DNA of 64,000 nt from Kitasatospora albolonga (GTDB lineage Bacteria; Actinomycetota; Actinomycetes; Streptomycetales; Streptomycetaceae), in assembly GCA_002082585.1 (NCBI GenBank), contig CP020563.1, positions 6,752,001 to 6,816,000 on the forward strand, written 5' to 3'. The notes below the pieces were generated by a model. It was not told the origin of the DNA and made no database searches. It saw nothing but the letters and a program-made list of their open reading frames with translations. Positions 17,687 through 27,116 of the stretch are shown one piece after another. The translations under genes and the position numbers were made by a program. How positions within the stretch are numbered: position 1 is the stretch's first letter; each line of letters opens with the position of its first letter.

Positions 17687-19198
17687 ATGCACCGTTCACA
17701 TCAGGACGCCGACCCGCCCGCGCGCCATGTCGTCGTCCTCGGCGGCGGCATCGCCGGACTGGCCGCCGCCCACCGCCTGGTCGCCACCGGTCTGCGGGTC
17801 ACGCTCCTGGAGGCGACGGACCGGCTCGGCGGCAAGCTGATGACCGGCGAGGTCGCGGGCGTCCGGGTCGACCTCGGCGCCGAGTCGGTGCTCGCCCGCC
17901 GCCCCGAGGCGGTCGCCCTGGCCGAGGCCGTCGGGCTCTCCGGCCGCCTCCAGCCGCCCGCCACCGCCACCGCCTCCCTCTGGACGCGCGACGCGCTGCG
18001 CCCGATGCCCACGGGCCACGTCATGGGCGTCCCCGGCGACCCGGCGGCCCTCGGCGGGGTGCTGTCCCCCGAGGGGCTGGCCCGGATCGCCGAGGAGCGC
18101 GACCTCACCCCGACCCCCGTCGGCGACGATGTGGCGGTCGGCGCGTACGTGGCCGACCGGCTCGGCCGCGAGGTCGTCGACCGGCTGGTGGAACCCCTCC
18201 TCGGCGGGGTCTACGCGGGCGACGCCTACCGGATCTCGCTGCGCGCCGCCGTACCGCAGCTCTACGAAGCGGTGAAGGAGGGCGGCCCGCTGCTGGAGGC
18301 CGTCCGCCGCATCCAGGAGCGCGCGGCGGCCCGGCAGCAGACCGGACCCGTCTTCCAGGGCCTCGCGGGCGGCATCGGCACCCTCCCGGACGCCGTGGCC
18401 GACGCCGTACGGGCCGGGGGCGGCGAGATCCGTACGGAGACCCCCGTCCTCGGCCTGACCCGTAACGGCACGGGCTGGGCGGTCCGCACCGACACCGGGA
18501 TGATCACCGCCGACGGCATCGTCCTGGCCACCCCCGCCTGGTCCGCCTCCGCCCTGCTGGCCGCCGAGTCCCCGGCCGCCTCCGCCGAGCTGGCCGGGGT
18601 GGAGTACGCCTCGATGGCCCTGGTCACGATGGCCTTCCGGCGCGCCGACATCGAGGCGTACGAGGCCCTGCGCGGCCGTTCCGGCTTCCTCGTGCCGCCG
18701 GTCGACGGCCGCACCATCAAGGCGTCCACCTTCTCCACCAACAAGTGGCAGTGGGTCGCCGACGCCGCCCCCGGCCTGTTCGTGCTCCGTACCTCCGTCG
18801 GCCGGTACGGCGAGGAGGAGCACCTGCACCGCGAGGACGGCGAACTCGTCGCCGTATCCCTGCGCGACCTCCGCGAGGCCACCGGACTCGCCGCGCGCCC
18901 CGTCGACACCGAGGTCACCCGCTGGATCGGCGGACTCCCGCAGTACCCGGTCGGCCACCACACCCGGGTCGCCCGCATCCGTGACGAGGTCGCGAAACTG
19001 CCCGCCCTGCGGGTCTGCGGCGCGGTCTACGACGGGGTCGGCATCCCCGCCTGCGTCGCGAGCGCGCAGCGGGCGGCCGACGAGATCGCGGGCGACCTCA
19101 CGGGGCCCGGCGCGGGGCCCGGCACGGGGAAGATCACGAACGAGATCATCGCCACGCCGACCCTGGTTCGGGGCACGGAGAGCGAGGCGGGACAATAG
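17687..19198 (+). CDS. hemY: Coproporphyrinogen III / protoporphyrinogen oxidase
   Basis: 503 residues from ATG 17687. The N-terminus carries the FAD dinucleotide-binding motif [17 protein letters not shown] followed by [12 protein letters not shown]. The C-terminus carries the second FAD motif region [25 protein letters not shown]. This is the HemG/HemY flavoprotein oxidase family. Because it sits 4 bases upstream of hemQ, the likely substrate is coproporphyrinogen III, oxidised to coproporphyrin III (enzyme also called CgoX). It would be soluble or peripherally membrane-bound and is transcribed with hemQ. Confidence 0.92.
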   Translation: MHRSHQDADPPARHVVVLGGGIAGLAAAHRLVATGLRVTLLEATDRLGGKLMTGEVAGVRVDLGAESVLARRPEAVALAEAVGLSGRLQPPATATASLWTRDALRPMPTGHVMGVPGDPAALGGVLSPEGLARIAEERDLTPTPVGDDVAVGAYVADRLGREVVDRLVEPLLGGVYAGDAYRISLRAAVPQLYEAVKEGGPLLEAVRRIQERAAARQQTGPVFQGLAGGIGTLPDAVADAVRAGGGEIRTETPVLGLTRNGTGWAVRTDTGMITADGIVLATPAWSASALLAAESPAASAELAGVEYASMALVTMAFRRADIEAYEALRGRSGFLVPPVDGRTIKASTFSTNKWQWVADAAPGLFVLRTSVGRYGEEEHLHREDGELVAVSLRDLREATGLAARPVDTEVTRWIGGLPQYPVGHHTRVARIRDEVAKLPALRVCGAVYDGVGIPACVASAQRAADEIAGDLTGPGAGPGTGKITNEIIATPTLVRGTESEAGQ

Positions 19199-19202
19199 CC
19201 GT

Positions 19203-19931
19203 ATGACTGCTCCCGAGAGTGTGACGCCCAGCAAGAGTCCGAACGCCGGAAAGAAGGCCAAGGACCTCAACGAGGTCATCCGCTACACCCTGTGGTCGGT
19301 CTTCAAACTGCGCGACGTACTGCCGCTGGACCGGGCGGGATACGCGGACGAGGTCCAGGAGCTGTTCGACCAGCTCGCGGCCAAGGACATCACCGTGCGC
19401 GGCACCTACGACCTCTCCGGTCTCCGTGCCGACGCCGACCTGATGATCTGGTGGCACGCCGAGACCTCGGACCAGCTCCAGGACGCCTACAACCTCTTCC
19501 GCCGCACCAGGCTCGGCCGCGCGCTGGAGCCGGTCTGGTCGAACATGGCGCTGCACCGCCCCGCCGAGTTCAACAAGTCGCACATCCCGGCGTTCCTCGC
19601 CGACGAGACCCCGCGCGACTACATCAGCGTTTACCCCTTCGTACGGTCCTACGACTGGTACCTGCTGCCGGACGAGGACCGCCGCCGCATGCTCGCGGAC
19701 CACGGCAAGATGGCCCGGGGCTACCCCGACGTCCGCGCCAACACCGTCGCCTCCTTCTCGCTCGGCGACTACGAGTGGATTCTCGCCTTCGAGGCGGACG
19801 AGCTGTACCGCATCGTCGACCTGATGCGTCACCTGCGCGCCTCCGAGGCACGGCTCCACGTGCGCGAGGAGGTCCCGTTCTACACGGGCCGCAGGAAGGA
19901 CATCGCAGACCTGGTGGCCGGGCTCGCATAG
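19203..19931 (+). CDS. hemQ: Coproheme decarboxylase HemQ/ChdC
   Basis: 242 residues from ATG 19203, only four bases after hemY. The chlorite-dismutase fold is recognisable: [11 protein letters not shown] near the N-terminus, LMIWWHAET, the conserved [20 protein letters not shown] block with the catalytic tyrosine, [12 protein letters not shown] with the haem-site His, and [17 protein letters not shown]. It converts coproheme to haem b by two oxidative decarboxylations, the last step of the coproporphyrin-dependent pathway. It ends before a strong bidirectional terminator. Confidence 0.95.
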   Translation: MTAPESVTPSKSPNAGKKAKDLNEVIRYTLWSVFKLRDVLPLDRAGYADEVQELFDQLAAKDITVRGTYDLSGLRADADLMIWWHAETSDQLQDAYNLFRRTRLGRALEPVWSNMALHRPAEFNKSHIPAFLADETPRDYISVYPFVRSYDWYLLPDEDRRRMLADHGKMARGYPDVRANTVASFSLGDYEWILAFEADELYRIVDLMRHLRASEARLHVREEVPFYTGRRKDIADLVAGLA

Positions 19932-20030
19932 CCAGCGAGTTCCCGCACCACCCCAACCCGGAAGATCAGAAGACGGGCACCGGGCACCGACCGTGCCGCC
20001 CGCCGTTCCAGCGACACCGGGTTCGGCTTC

Positions 20031-20062
20031 GGGCCCTGCCGGAGTGCGCTCCGGCAGGGCCC
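20031..20062. terminator. Bidirectional terminator between hemQ and peptidase gene
   Basis: A perfect 14-bp stem (GGGCCCTGCCGGAG and its complement) with the loop TGCG, followed by TTCC on the plus strand. It lies about 100 bases past hemQ and 75 bases past the convergent peptidase stop. Confidence 0.9.
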
Positions 20063-20135
20063 TTCCGCGTTCCTGCGGTCTCCCGTCCGGATCATGCCGG
20101 GCTCGCGGACCCGGTCAAGATCCGCCGGACACGCC

Positions 20136-21713
20136 CTAGTCCAGCGAGACGGGGTTCGGCTCCGCGCGCGGGGCGCACTCCGCGTCCCCCACGGGCACCG
20201 CGCCCGTCAGCAGATACCGCCGCATGTGCTCGTCCACGCAGGCGTTCCCGAACCCGCCGACGCCATGCGTCCCCGCGCCCCGCTCCGTCACGAGCGCCGC
20301 GCCGCGCAGCCGCCGCTGGAGCTCCAGAGCCCCCTGGTACGGGGTCGCCGCATCGCGCTCCGCCGCCAGGATGAGCACCGGGGGCAGCTCGCCCCACTCC
20401 GTGGAGACGTCCAGCGGCCGCTGCCGGGGCGCGGGCCAGAAGGCGCACGGCAGGTTGGTGAAGGCGTTGTCCCAGGTCTGGAACGGGGCGATGCGGGCGA
20501 GGTCCGTATGGTCGCGGTCCCACACCTCCCACTCCTGCGGCCAGGGCGCGTCGTTGCACTCGACAGCGGTGTAGACGGCCCGCGCGTTCTCGTCGCCCTT
20601 CGCCGTCACCGCGCGCGGCGACATCTGGGTGATCACCGGCTCCGGATTGCCCCGGACGTACTCGGAGAGGGCGGTCGCCCGCATCGCCCAGTAGTCGTCG
20701 TAGTACGCGGCCTGGAGGAACGCCGCGTGGAACTGCCCCGGCCCCACCGTCCCGCCCGCCGGTTCGGCCGCCAGCTCGGTGCGCACGGCGTCGTAATGGC
20801 GCTGTACGGCCTCGGGCGTGGTGCCGAGCCGGTAGACGTCGTCGTGCTGGGCGACCCAGCGCCGGAAGTCCTCCCAGCGGGACTCGAAGGCCAGCGACTG
20901 ATCGAGGTTGGAGCGGTACCAGATCTTCTCCGGGTCCGGGTCGACCGCGGAATCGAGGACCATACGGCGTACGCGTGAGGGAAAGAGGGTCGCGTACAGG
21001 GAACCCAGATACGTGCCGTACGAGGCCCCCATGAAGGTCAGCTGTTCATCACCGAGGGCGGCCCGCAGCACCTCCAGGTCACGGGCGTTGTTGAGCGAGG
21101 TGTAGTGCCGCAGCGCCTCGCCCGCGTTCCGCTCGCACCCCCGCGCGTACGCCCGCGCCTCCGCGATCCGCCGCTCCTTGTACGCGGCCGTCGGGTGGGC
21201 GGGGGAGTCGGTGGGGCTCTTCGCGAACGCGGCGGGGTCCTGGCAGGAGAGCGGGGCGGAGTCGCCGACACCGCGCGGGGCGTACCCGACCATGTCGTAC
21301 GCCGCCGCGACCTCCTTCCACTCGGACATCTCGCCCATCAGCGGGAAGGTGATGCTGGAGGCGCCGGGCCCGCCCGGGTTGTAGACGAAGGACCCCTGGC
21401 GGCCGGCCGCCCCGCCGGTCGCCGGGGAGCGGCTGACGGTGAGTTCGATGGTCCGCCCGTCGGGCCGCGCGTAGTCCAGGGGGACGCTGACGGTGCCGCA
21501 CATCAGCGAGTCCGGCAGCTGCTCCTCCTCCGGGCACGCCCCGAAGGCGATCCCGGCCGCCGCCGCGCGGGCCGCCGCCACCGCCGTACCGCGCTCCTCG
21601 GCGGAGGCGGAGGCGGTGCCGGGGCCGCCGTCCCGGGCGGTCGCGGGGGCGGTGGTCAGGGCGGCGGACAGGACCAGGGAGCCGAGCGTGACGTACAGGG
21701 GTACTGCTCTCAC
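20136..21713 (-). CDS. Secreted TAP-like alpha/beta-hydrolase peptidase
   Basis: 525 residues from GTG 21713, with a signal peptide (hydrophobic residues 4-22, cleavage near ATA-RDG). The fold is alpha/beta hydrolase with the nucleophile in GASYGTYLG, the Asp in AERDAATPYQG and the His in GAGTHGVGG. The C-terminal TAP-like domain contains NDAPWPQEW and NLPCAFWP. This is the tripeptidyl-aminopeptidase/SlpD-SlpE family of mycelium-associated Streptomyces peptidases. It shows VYNPGGPGASS, the usual oxyanion-hole region. It is a single transcription unit between a terminator and a Cys-rich membrane-protein gene. Confidence 0.88.
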   Translation of the reverse strand: MRAVPLYVTLGSLVLSAALTTAPATARDGGPGTASASAEERGTAVAAARAAAAGIAFGACPEEEQLPDSLMCGTVSVPLDYARPDGRTIELTVSRSPATGGAAGRQGSFVYNPGGPGASSITFPLMGEMSEWKEVAAAYDMVGYAPRGVGDSAPLSCQDPAAFAKSPTDSPAHPTAAYKERRIAEARAYARGCERNAGEALRHYTSLNNARDLEVLRAALGDEQLTFMGASYGTYLGSLYATLFPSRVRRMVLDSAVDPDPEKIWYRSNLDQSLAFESRWEDFRRWVAQHDDVYRLGTTPEAVQRHYDAVRTELAAEPAGGTVGPGQFHAAFLQAAYYDDYWAMRATALSEYVRGNPEPVITQMSPRAVTAKGDENARAVYTAVECNDAPWPQEWEVWDRDHTDLARIAPFQTWDNAFTNLPCAFWPAPRQRPLDVSTEWGELPPVLILAAERDAATPYQGALELQRRLRGAALVTERGAGTHGVGGFGNACVDEHMRRYLLTGAVPVGDAECAPRAEPNPVSLD

Positions 21714-21843
21714 GGCGGGACCTCTCTGCGGATGCGGAGAGGGGATGGTGAGGGGCGGCAGGGGTGAAGTACAGCACCGGGCCGGTGTGTTGCGGGAAAC
21801 GACCCGGTTGCTTCACTCCGGTCGCTGTCGCGGCAGCCGTGGT

Positions 21844-22881
21844 TCAGGAGCCGCCGCCGCAGCTGGAGCCCCCGCCGCAGCTGGACCCGCCCGAACTCCC
21901 GCAGCTGGACCCGGAGCTGCCGCAGCTCGATCCCGAGCCGCCGCCGCACCCCGACGCCCCGCCGCAGCCGCTCCCGGTCGAGCCCCCGCAACTCGTGTGG
22001 TCCGGGCTCGCGTCGGCGCACCACACCGTGGTGGCGGCCACGCCCGCCACCAGCGCCGCACCTCCCACGTACCCCGGCGTCCGGCTCCCCGAGAAGCCGG
22101 AGCGCGAGCGCCCGGCCGGTGCGGACGCCCGGGCCACCGCGATCAGTTGGTCCTGGAGCACGGGGTCGGGGAGCGCCCGCAGCCCCTGGGTGGCGACGAG
22201 GTACTGCGGGGTCGTCACGTGGGCGTTCGCGGCCCGGAACGCCTGCGCGGCCCTGCGGCCCGCCCGGGTGACCCTCTTGGCGGCGGCCGAGGCCACGACA
22301 AGGCCGCTGATCCCGCCGATCAGGATCGCGGGCAGCACCTTCACGACGAACGGCAACGGCATGTCGAAGGCGGAGTCGTGCGCGATGAACTGGAGGACCG
22401 TGACCCCGATGGAGAGGGGGAACGCGACGAAGCAGCTCACTCCCTGGACCCGCCCCCACCGCCGTACGGACCGGTTCGCGGCGGGCGGGACGAGCAGCCC
22501 GCGCCGCGCGAGCCCGTCGCCGATCTCCTGCACCGCCGGGTGGCGCATCACCGCCTCCCGCACCCCGTGCAGGGCGCCGCTCGGCGCGGTGGACAGCTCC
22601 TGGAGCACGGCGCGTTCCACCGGGTCGTTCGCCTGCGCCCGCTGTACGGAGACGATGCCGGGCCCGCCGATGAGCACCCGGCCGTCCGTGGACAGGGCGA
22701 CGAGCGCGGTGTCCACGACCCTGGCCGGACCGCCGTTGAGGAACGCCGCCTCGTAGAGGTCATGGGCGAGGGGGGAGGCGCCGGCCGGAGCGCGGCGGGA
22801 CCGCGACGCCGCCGCCTTCACGAGGAGGAGCACCGTGGAGAGGGCGACCGCGAGGGTCACCAGGAGGGCGAGCGTGTTCAT
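21844..22881 (-). CDS. TIGR04222-type membrane protein with Cys/Gly/Ser-rich C-terminal tail
   Basis: 345 residues, ATG 22881. Predicted membrane segments: residues 2-22, about 147-165, about 175-198 and about 270-288. The N-terminal cytoplasmic part (DLYEAAFLNGGPARVVDTAL) matches what I know as the TIGR04222 domain. The last 58 residues are low complexity, built of Gly, Ser and Cys, with cysteines at 288, 298, 306, 312, 320, 327, 335 and 341 at 6-10 residue spacing. It starts 6 bases after the DUF692 gene, so the two are co-transcribed. DUF692 enzymes modify cysteines of ribosomal peptides, which makes the tail a plausible substrate. Function is not established. Confidence 0.82.
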   Translation of the reverse strand: MNTLALLVTLAVALSTVLLLVKAAASRSRRAPAGASPLAHDLYEAAFLNGGPARVVDTALVALSTDGRVLIGGPGIVSVQRAQANDPVERAVLQELSTAPSGALHGVREAVMRHPAVQEIGDGLARRGLLVPPAANRSVRRWGRVQGVSCFVAFPLSIGVTVLQFIAHDSAFDMPLPFVVKVLPAILIGGISGLVVASAAAKRVTRAGRRAAQAFRAANAHVTTPQYLVATQGLRALPDPVLQDQLIAVARASAPAGRSRSGFSGSRTPGYVGGAALVAGVAATTVWCADASPDHTSCGGSTGSGCGGASGCGGGSGSSCGSSGSSCGSSGGSSCGGGSSCGGGS

Positions 22882-22887
22882 GGCGAT

Positions 22888-24483
22888 TCACTTTCCTACG
22901 AGGACGGCACGCGCCGCACGGACGAGACGGGTGGTCCGGCGCGGCGGACGGATGCCGGAGCGGTCCTCCCACCAGTGGGTCAGCCGACGCTGCGCCACGG
23001 GGTCGGGGAGGCCGCCGGAGATCAGGACGTGCTCCGCGAAGTCGAGGGCGTCACGCCGGTAACCGCCGCTCATGGGACGGGACCTGGCGTACGCGAGGAA
23101 CGCGGCGCGGTAGCCGTCACCGAGGATCTCCGGCAGCTCGGGCGCCACCTTGGCGACGACACCGGCCCGCTTGGCGGCCAGCGCCCGGCTCTGCACGCGC
23201 AGCCGCCGGTGGTCGAAGCGCTCGGGGGCCGGGGTTCCGGCGACGAGCGCGGAGAGCAGCGCGGTCTGGGCGACGGCGGTACGGTCGCGGGCGCCGGGGG
23301 GTGCGACGGGCGTTTCCGCGGGAGGCGCGGCCTTGGCGGCTTCGGCCGGGGCGGTACGGGCCGCATGCGCGTCGGGCTCCGCGGTACGGGCTGTACGCGC
23401 CCCGGCTCCGGCTGTACGCGCTTCGGTCGCGGTCGTACGGGCTGCACGCGCGTCGGGCTCCGCGGTCCGGCCCGTACGCGCCCCGGCTCCGGCTGTACGC
23501 GCTTCGGTCGCGGTCGTACGGGCTGCACGCGCGTCGGGCTCCGCGGTCCGGCCCGTACGCGCCCCGGCTCCGGTCGCAGTCGTACAGGCCACACGCGCCC
23601 CGGCTCCGGTCGTGCGTGCCTCGGTCCCCGTCGAACGGACCGTACGTGCCTCGGCCGCCGGGCCCGCCGCCCGCAGCGTGGCCCGGATCGTCTCCAGTTC
23701 GGCCGCGAGCTCCGCGCCGGGCGGGAAGGCGTCGTCGCGCTCCAGCAGCACGCCCGGCGGGTCGACCCGGGAGCGCAGTTCGGCCAGTACGCCGAGGACC
23801 GGCGCGGTCACCGGGTGGGCGTGCGTGTCGTGCCAGACGCCGTTCTTCTCGATGCCGCCCGCCACATGGACGTACGCGATGGCCTCCACCGGCAGCTCGT
23901 CCAGCGCCTTCGCCGGGTCCTCGCCCCGGTTGACGTGGTTGGTGTGCAGGTTGGCCACGTCGATGAGCAGCCGCACCCCGGTCCGCTCGACCAGCTCCGC
24001 CAGGAACTGCCCCTCGGTCAGCTCCTCGTCGGGCCAGGAGATCAGCGCCGCGATGTTCTCCAGGGCCAGCGGCACGGGCAGCGCGTCCTGGGCGATGCGT
24101 ACGTTCTCGCAGAGCACCGCCAGCGCGTCCCAGGTGCGGGGGACCGGCAGCAGATGGCCCGCCTCCAGCCGGGGCGATGCGGTCAGCGGCCCCCCGGCCC
24201 GTACGAACGCGATGTGCTCGGTCACCAGCGGCGTACCGAGCAGCTCCGCCCGCGCCGCCAGCCCCGCGAGCCGCTCGGCGTCCGGGCGGTCCGCGCCGCC
24301 CAGGTCGAGCGAGACGCCGTGCGGTACGACGGTCACGCCCCGCTCCCGCAGCCGTACCAGGGAGTCCGGGAGGTGGTCGGCGCAGAGGTTCTCCGCCACC
24401 GCCTCCACCCAGTCGATCCCCTTGAGCGCCTCCACCTCGGCCGCGATCTCCGGCCGCCAGCCGATCCCGATGCCCAGCTTCAT
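22888..24483 (-). CDS. DUF692 (MNIO) oxidase with repetitive linker and fused C-terminal domain
   Basis: 531 residues, ATG 24483 with GGAGGAGGGGGA upstream. Residues 1-275 are the DUF692 TIM barrel; candidate iron ligands are H55 ([10 protein letters not shown]), H90 (TEH), E142 (LENIAAL), D175 and H180 (DVANLHTN), H206 (HVAGG), H219-H223 (HDTHAH) and E249 (LLERD). DUF692 enzymes, now called multinuclear non-haem iron oxidases, modify cysteines in methanobactins, bufferins and similar peptides. Residues 280-400 are an Ala/Arg/Thr-rich linker with 27-residue repeats. Residues 405-531 form a helical domain (RLRVQ..., [18 protein letters not shown]) that resembles the DUF2063/BufC-type partner proteins of MNIOs. 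Confidence 0.85.
   Translation of the reverse strand: MKLGIGIGWRPEIAAEVEALKGIDWVEAVAENLCADHLPDSLVRLRERGVTVVPHGVSLDLGGADRPDAERLAGLAARAELLGTPLVTEHIAFVRAGGPLTASPRLEAGHLLPVPRTWDALAVLCENVRIAQDALPVPLALENIAALISWPDEELTEGQFLAELVERTGVRLLIDVANLHTNHVNRGEDPAKALDELPVEAIAYVHVAGGIEKNGVWHDTHAHPVTAPVLGVLAELRSRVDPPGVLLERDDAFPPGAELAAELETIRATLRAAGPAAEARTVRSTGTEARTTGAGARVACTTATGAGARTGRTAEPDARAARTTATEARTAGAGARTGRTAEPDARAARTTATEARTAGAGARTARTAEPDAHAARTAPAEAAKAAPPAETPVAPPGARDRTAVAQTALLSALVAGTPAPERFDHRRLRVQSRALAAKRAGVVAKVAPELPEILGDGYRAAFLAYARSRPMSGGYRRDALDFAEHVLISGGLPDPVAQRRLTHWWEDRSGIRPPRRTTRLVRAARAVLVGK
23361..23575. repeat. 81-bp tandem repeat inside the DUF692 gene
   Basis: Two full 81-bp units and a partial third begin at 23361, 23441 and 23522. 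The second and third units are identical over about 50 bases. In the protein they encode 27-residue units ([20 protein letters not shown]..., residues 324-350 and 351-377, plus a shortened copy at 301-323). The near identity indicates recent slippage or recombination, in frame. Confidence 0.9.
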
Positions 24484-24593
24484 GGTGTCCCCCTCCTCCG
24501 CTCTGTTCAGGGGTCATGGCCCCGTGGAACGGCGGTGAACCCGAAGAGGGGGACGTTCAGAGGAGGATTTGAGGTTCCGGCCCGCAGGTCACG

Positions 24594-25343
24594 TCACGGC
24601 ATCGGCGGCATCGTCGGCGGCACCGGGCGCGAGGTGAACGACTGGTCGCCGGAGGGCGTCACCGGCACCGGGGCCAGCGGAACCTGCCCCTCACGCGGCG
24701 CAGGCGGGCCCGAGGGGCTGGCCGTGGAGCCGCCGGCCGCCTCGCGCGCCAGGGCGTCGAAGTCGACGAAGCCGGTGGCCTCCAGCATGGTGATGTGGTC
24801 CAGCACTGTCTGGTTCGCGTCACTGGCGAGCTGCCGGATCAGGGTGTTGCGGGTGGTGTGCCGGACCTGGCCGATCAGCCCGAAGACCTTGCCGTGGGCG
24901 ATGCGCAGGATGTTGGCGAACTTCCGCTCGTACTCGTCCCCGCTCGCCGCCGTCAGCTCCCGCAGCCACGCCTGCTGCTGCTCGGTCGGCTGGTTGGGCA
25001 GCTCCACCCCGAGCTTCGCGGCCACGTCGCGGGCCCGCCGGTCCAGGTCGGTGTGGCCGACGACCAGATGGTCCCCGGCGGCCTTCGTCGCCTCGCTGGG
25101 CGCCCGCTCGATCGCCTGCTGCCCGGCGGGCAGCTCCCACAGCCCGGCGAGCCGCACCTTGACCAGGAAGTCCCGGTCCGTCGCGGAGAGCGGGCCCCAC
25201 TGGGTGGCGACGCTGGAGGCGTTGAGGTTCGCCTCGCCGGTGCCCGAACGGTCCGCGTAGGACCAGACGGGGAAGGCCAGCGCGCCGAGGGTGGCGACCA
25301 GGGCCGCGATGATGAGGGCCGTTCCGTTGATGCGTCGCAACAA
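24594..25343 (-). CDS. DUF4142 domain protein, exported
   Basis: About 249 residues. I choose the TTG at 25343 because GGGAGACACC is correctly spaced before it and the protein then starts basic (LLRRINGT) with a hydrophobic helix at once; a TTG at 25415 in the same frame has no ribosome site. After the signal/anchor (ALIIAALVATLGALAFPVWS) the DUF4142 domain follows (LSATDRDFLVKVRLAGLWELPAGQQ..., helical bundle to about residue 200). The tail is Pro-rich. DUF4142 proteins are exported ferritin-like bundles of unknown role. The start is uncertain. Confidence 0.75.
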   Translation of the reverse strand: MLRRINGTALIIAALVATLGALAFPVWSYADRSGTGEANLNASSVATQWGPLSATDRDFLVKVRLAGLWELPAGQQAIERAPSEATKAAGDHLVVGHTDLDRRARDVAAKLGVELPNQPTEQQQAWLRELTAASGDEYERKFANILRIAHGKVFGLIGQVRHTTRNTLIRQLASDANQTVLDHITMLEATGFVDFDALAREAAGGSTASPSGPPAPREGQVPLAPVPVTPSGDQSFTSRPVPPTMPPMP

Positions 25344-25500
25344 GGTGTCTCCCGGGCCGAGAACGTGACAGCGTCGGTCAACCGGACGCCGACCGACCGA
25401 CCGGACGTCGATCAACCGCCAACCGGCTGACTGCGCAGGCTACTTGGCGGTCATGCCGGTGGGGCGGTACCGGGAGATACGTGGTCGGGCGCGGAAACAC

Positions 25501-26217
25501 TCAGCCGCGGGCGGCTTTTCTCCGGGCCCGGCGGGCGTCGAGCTGTTCCGCCAGGTCGGCCAGGCCGTCGGCGTACAGGTCGAACCGGTCCGACGCGGCG
25601 GGCGGGTCCCCCACGGGCCGGGAGACATGGGCGGTACGGAGCCCGAGGCGCTGGGCTCCGCGCAGGTCCCAGGCGTGGGCGGCGACCATCAGCAGCCGCT
25701 CGGGCGGTAGCCCGGAGACGGTGACGGCCAGCCGGTAGACCTCCGGGTCCGGTTTGTAGGCCCGGGCGTCCTCGGCGGACAGGGCCTGGTGCCAGCGGAG
25801 CCCGGCGTGCGCGTTGAGCCCGAGCAGGGCGGTCCGGCTCGCGTTGGAGAGCCCGATCAGCGGGAACCCCTCGGCGAGCCGGGCGAGCCCGGCCACGGTG
25901 TCGGGCCACGGCGGGAGCCGGCGCGCCGACAGCGCCAGCGCCGCCACGGCGTCCGGATCGCCGACCCCGGCGGCCTCGGCCACGCGATGGGCGGCCTCCC
26001 GGTCGAGGGCGTCACTGGGGAGGTAGGGCCGCTCGCCGTCAAGGATGCGGCGCTGCTCGTGCTCGATGTGCCCCTGCCACAGCAGCAGGAGCCGCTCGGT
26101 CGTGGCACCGTCGAGCGACGGGTCGAGCGCGCGGATACCGGCGCGGAGACCGGCGGGTTCGTCGACGAGCGTGCCGAGGACGTCGAACACGAGGACGTCG
26201 ATCTCCGGCTCTGACAT
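25501..26217 (-). CDS. HAD-superfamily hydrolase, haloacid dehalogenase type II
   Basis: 238 residues from ATG 26217, preceded by GGAGACC; an in-frame ATG at 26313 would add a 32-residue Pro/His-rich leader not typical of the family. Catalytic Asp in DVLVFDVLGTLVDE, motif II Ser in IGLSNAS, motif III Lys in RAYKPDPEVY, and AAHAWDLRGAQ corresponding to the type II dehalogenase HAWD motif. Members hydrolyse (S)-2-haloacids or related phosphate esters. The physiological substrate is not clear here. It sits alone between a DUF4142 gene and a Pth2-like gene. Confidence 0.83.
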   Translation of the reverse strand: MSEPEIDVLVFDVLGTLVDEPAGLRAGIRALDPSLDGATTERLLLLWQGHIEHEQRRILDGERPYLPSDALDREAAHRVAEAAGVGDPDAVAALALSARRLPPWPDTVAGLARLAEGFPLIGLSNASRTALLGLNAHAGLRWHQALSAEDARAYKPDPEVYRLAVTVSGLPPERLLMVAAHAWDLRGAQRLGLRTAHVSRPVGDPPAASDRFDLYADGLADLAEQLDARRARRKAARG

Positions 26218-26378
26218 GGGCGGGGTCTCCTGCTCGTCCGGTGGGTGGCCATACGGTTCATGGCCGACTGGCTCACGGCCATCTGGTTTCACGGCCGCCT
26301 GGTTCATGGTCATCCTGCCGGGGAAGCCGGGTGCGGGGCCAGGGAGTTACCCACGGGGCGGGCCGGGTGGGGCAGGGA

Positions 26379-27116
26379 TCAGCGGCCGACCCGTGCACCC
26401 GGCAGGGGGCAGAGACGCAGGCCGCCCTCGGCCACGACCGTCGGCCCGGGGGCGATCTCGGTGAACCCGGCGTCGCGCACCACCGGCAGGCCGCTCGTGG
26501 TCAGCTCCCGCCACCGTTCCGGCGTCGCCGTGGCCACCGACAGCGGGAACCCCGCCTCCCGCCACGCCTTGCGCTCGGTGTCGGACAGCTCCCACCAGGC
26601 GAGCTGGGCGCCATGGCCGACCTGGGCCATCGTCTTGCCCGCCGACATCTCCAGCTCCGGGTTGAGCCAGAGCACCGGCCCGTCCGGGTCGGGGGCGGCG
26701 GGCGGCTCGGGGTCGTCCAGGTCGGTGCCCGAGACCTGGAGCTTGGCCAGCTCCTTGGGCCAGCCGTCCAGCGGGATCGGCGGGTACACCCGTACCTCCG
26801 CGCTCCCGTCCGTCACCGTGATCCCGGGCAGCGCGGCGGCCTTGCGCCACTCCGCGCCGCGCGCCCGGCGCACCACCTTGCGGATGCGGGCGTCCTCCCA
26901 GTCCCGCATCGCCCCGGCCCACTCGCCCTCACCCGTGGACCGCTCGTCGGCCAGGATCGTGAGCACCGCACGGGCGGCGGTGCGCAGGGCGTCCGTCCGG
27001 GCGGGCGGGGCCGTCTTCTCCAGGTGCACCACGAGGGGGAGCACGTACTGCGGGGCCGCGTCCCGGTCGGAATCGGACGGACTGCTGGGGCTCGGGGTGG
27101 TGTCGTCGCTGCTCAC
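26379..27116 (-). CDS. Pth2-family peptidyl-tRNA hydrolase-like protein
   Basis: 245 residues from GTG 27116. The C-terminal half has the Pth2 core: LWLNPELEMSAGKTMAQVGHGAQLAWW corresponds to the K-M-GKxAAQ-HA signature, followed by a beta-strand pattern (SVATATPERW, VRDAGFTEIAPGPTVVAEGG). Classic Pth2 proteins are about 120 residues, so this is a double-length actinobacterial form; the N-terminal half (YVLPLVVHLEKTAPPARTDA) may be a divergent second copy. Known Pth2 enzymes release peptides from peptidyl-tRNA. Whether this form is catalytic is unproven. Confidence 0.72.
   Translation of the reverse strand: MSSDDTTPSPSSPSDSDRDAAPQYVLPLVVHLEKTAPPARTDALRTAARAVLTILADERSTGEGEWAGAMRDWEDARIRKVVRRARGAEWRKAAALPGITVTDGSAEVRVYPPIPLDGWPKELAKLQVSGTDLDDPEPPAAPDPDGPVLWLNPELEMSAGKTMAQVGHGAQLAWWELSDTERKAWREAGFPLSVATATPERWRELTTSGLPVVRDAGFTEIAPGPTVVAEGGLRLCPLPGARVGR

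Noticed and set aside
21493..25260. A 1255-codon open frame on the plus strand across the peptidase, Cys-tail and DUF692 genes
   Set aside because: Its product is Gly/Arg/Ala low complexity and antisense to four genes with clear motifs, ribosome sites and terminators.
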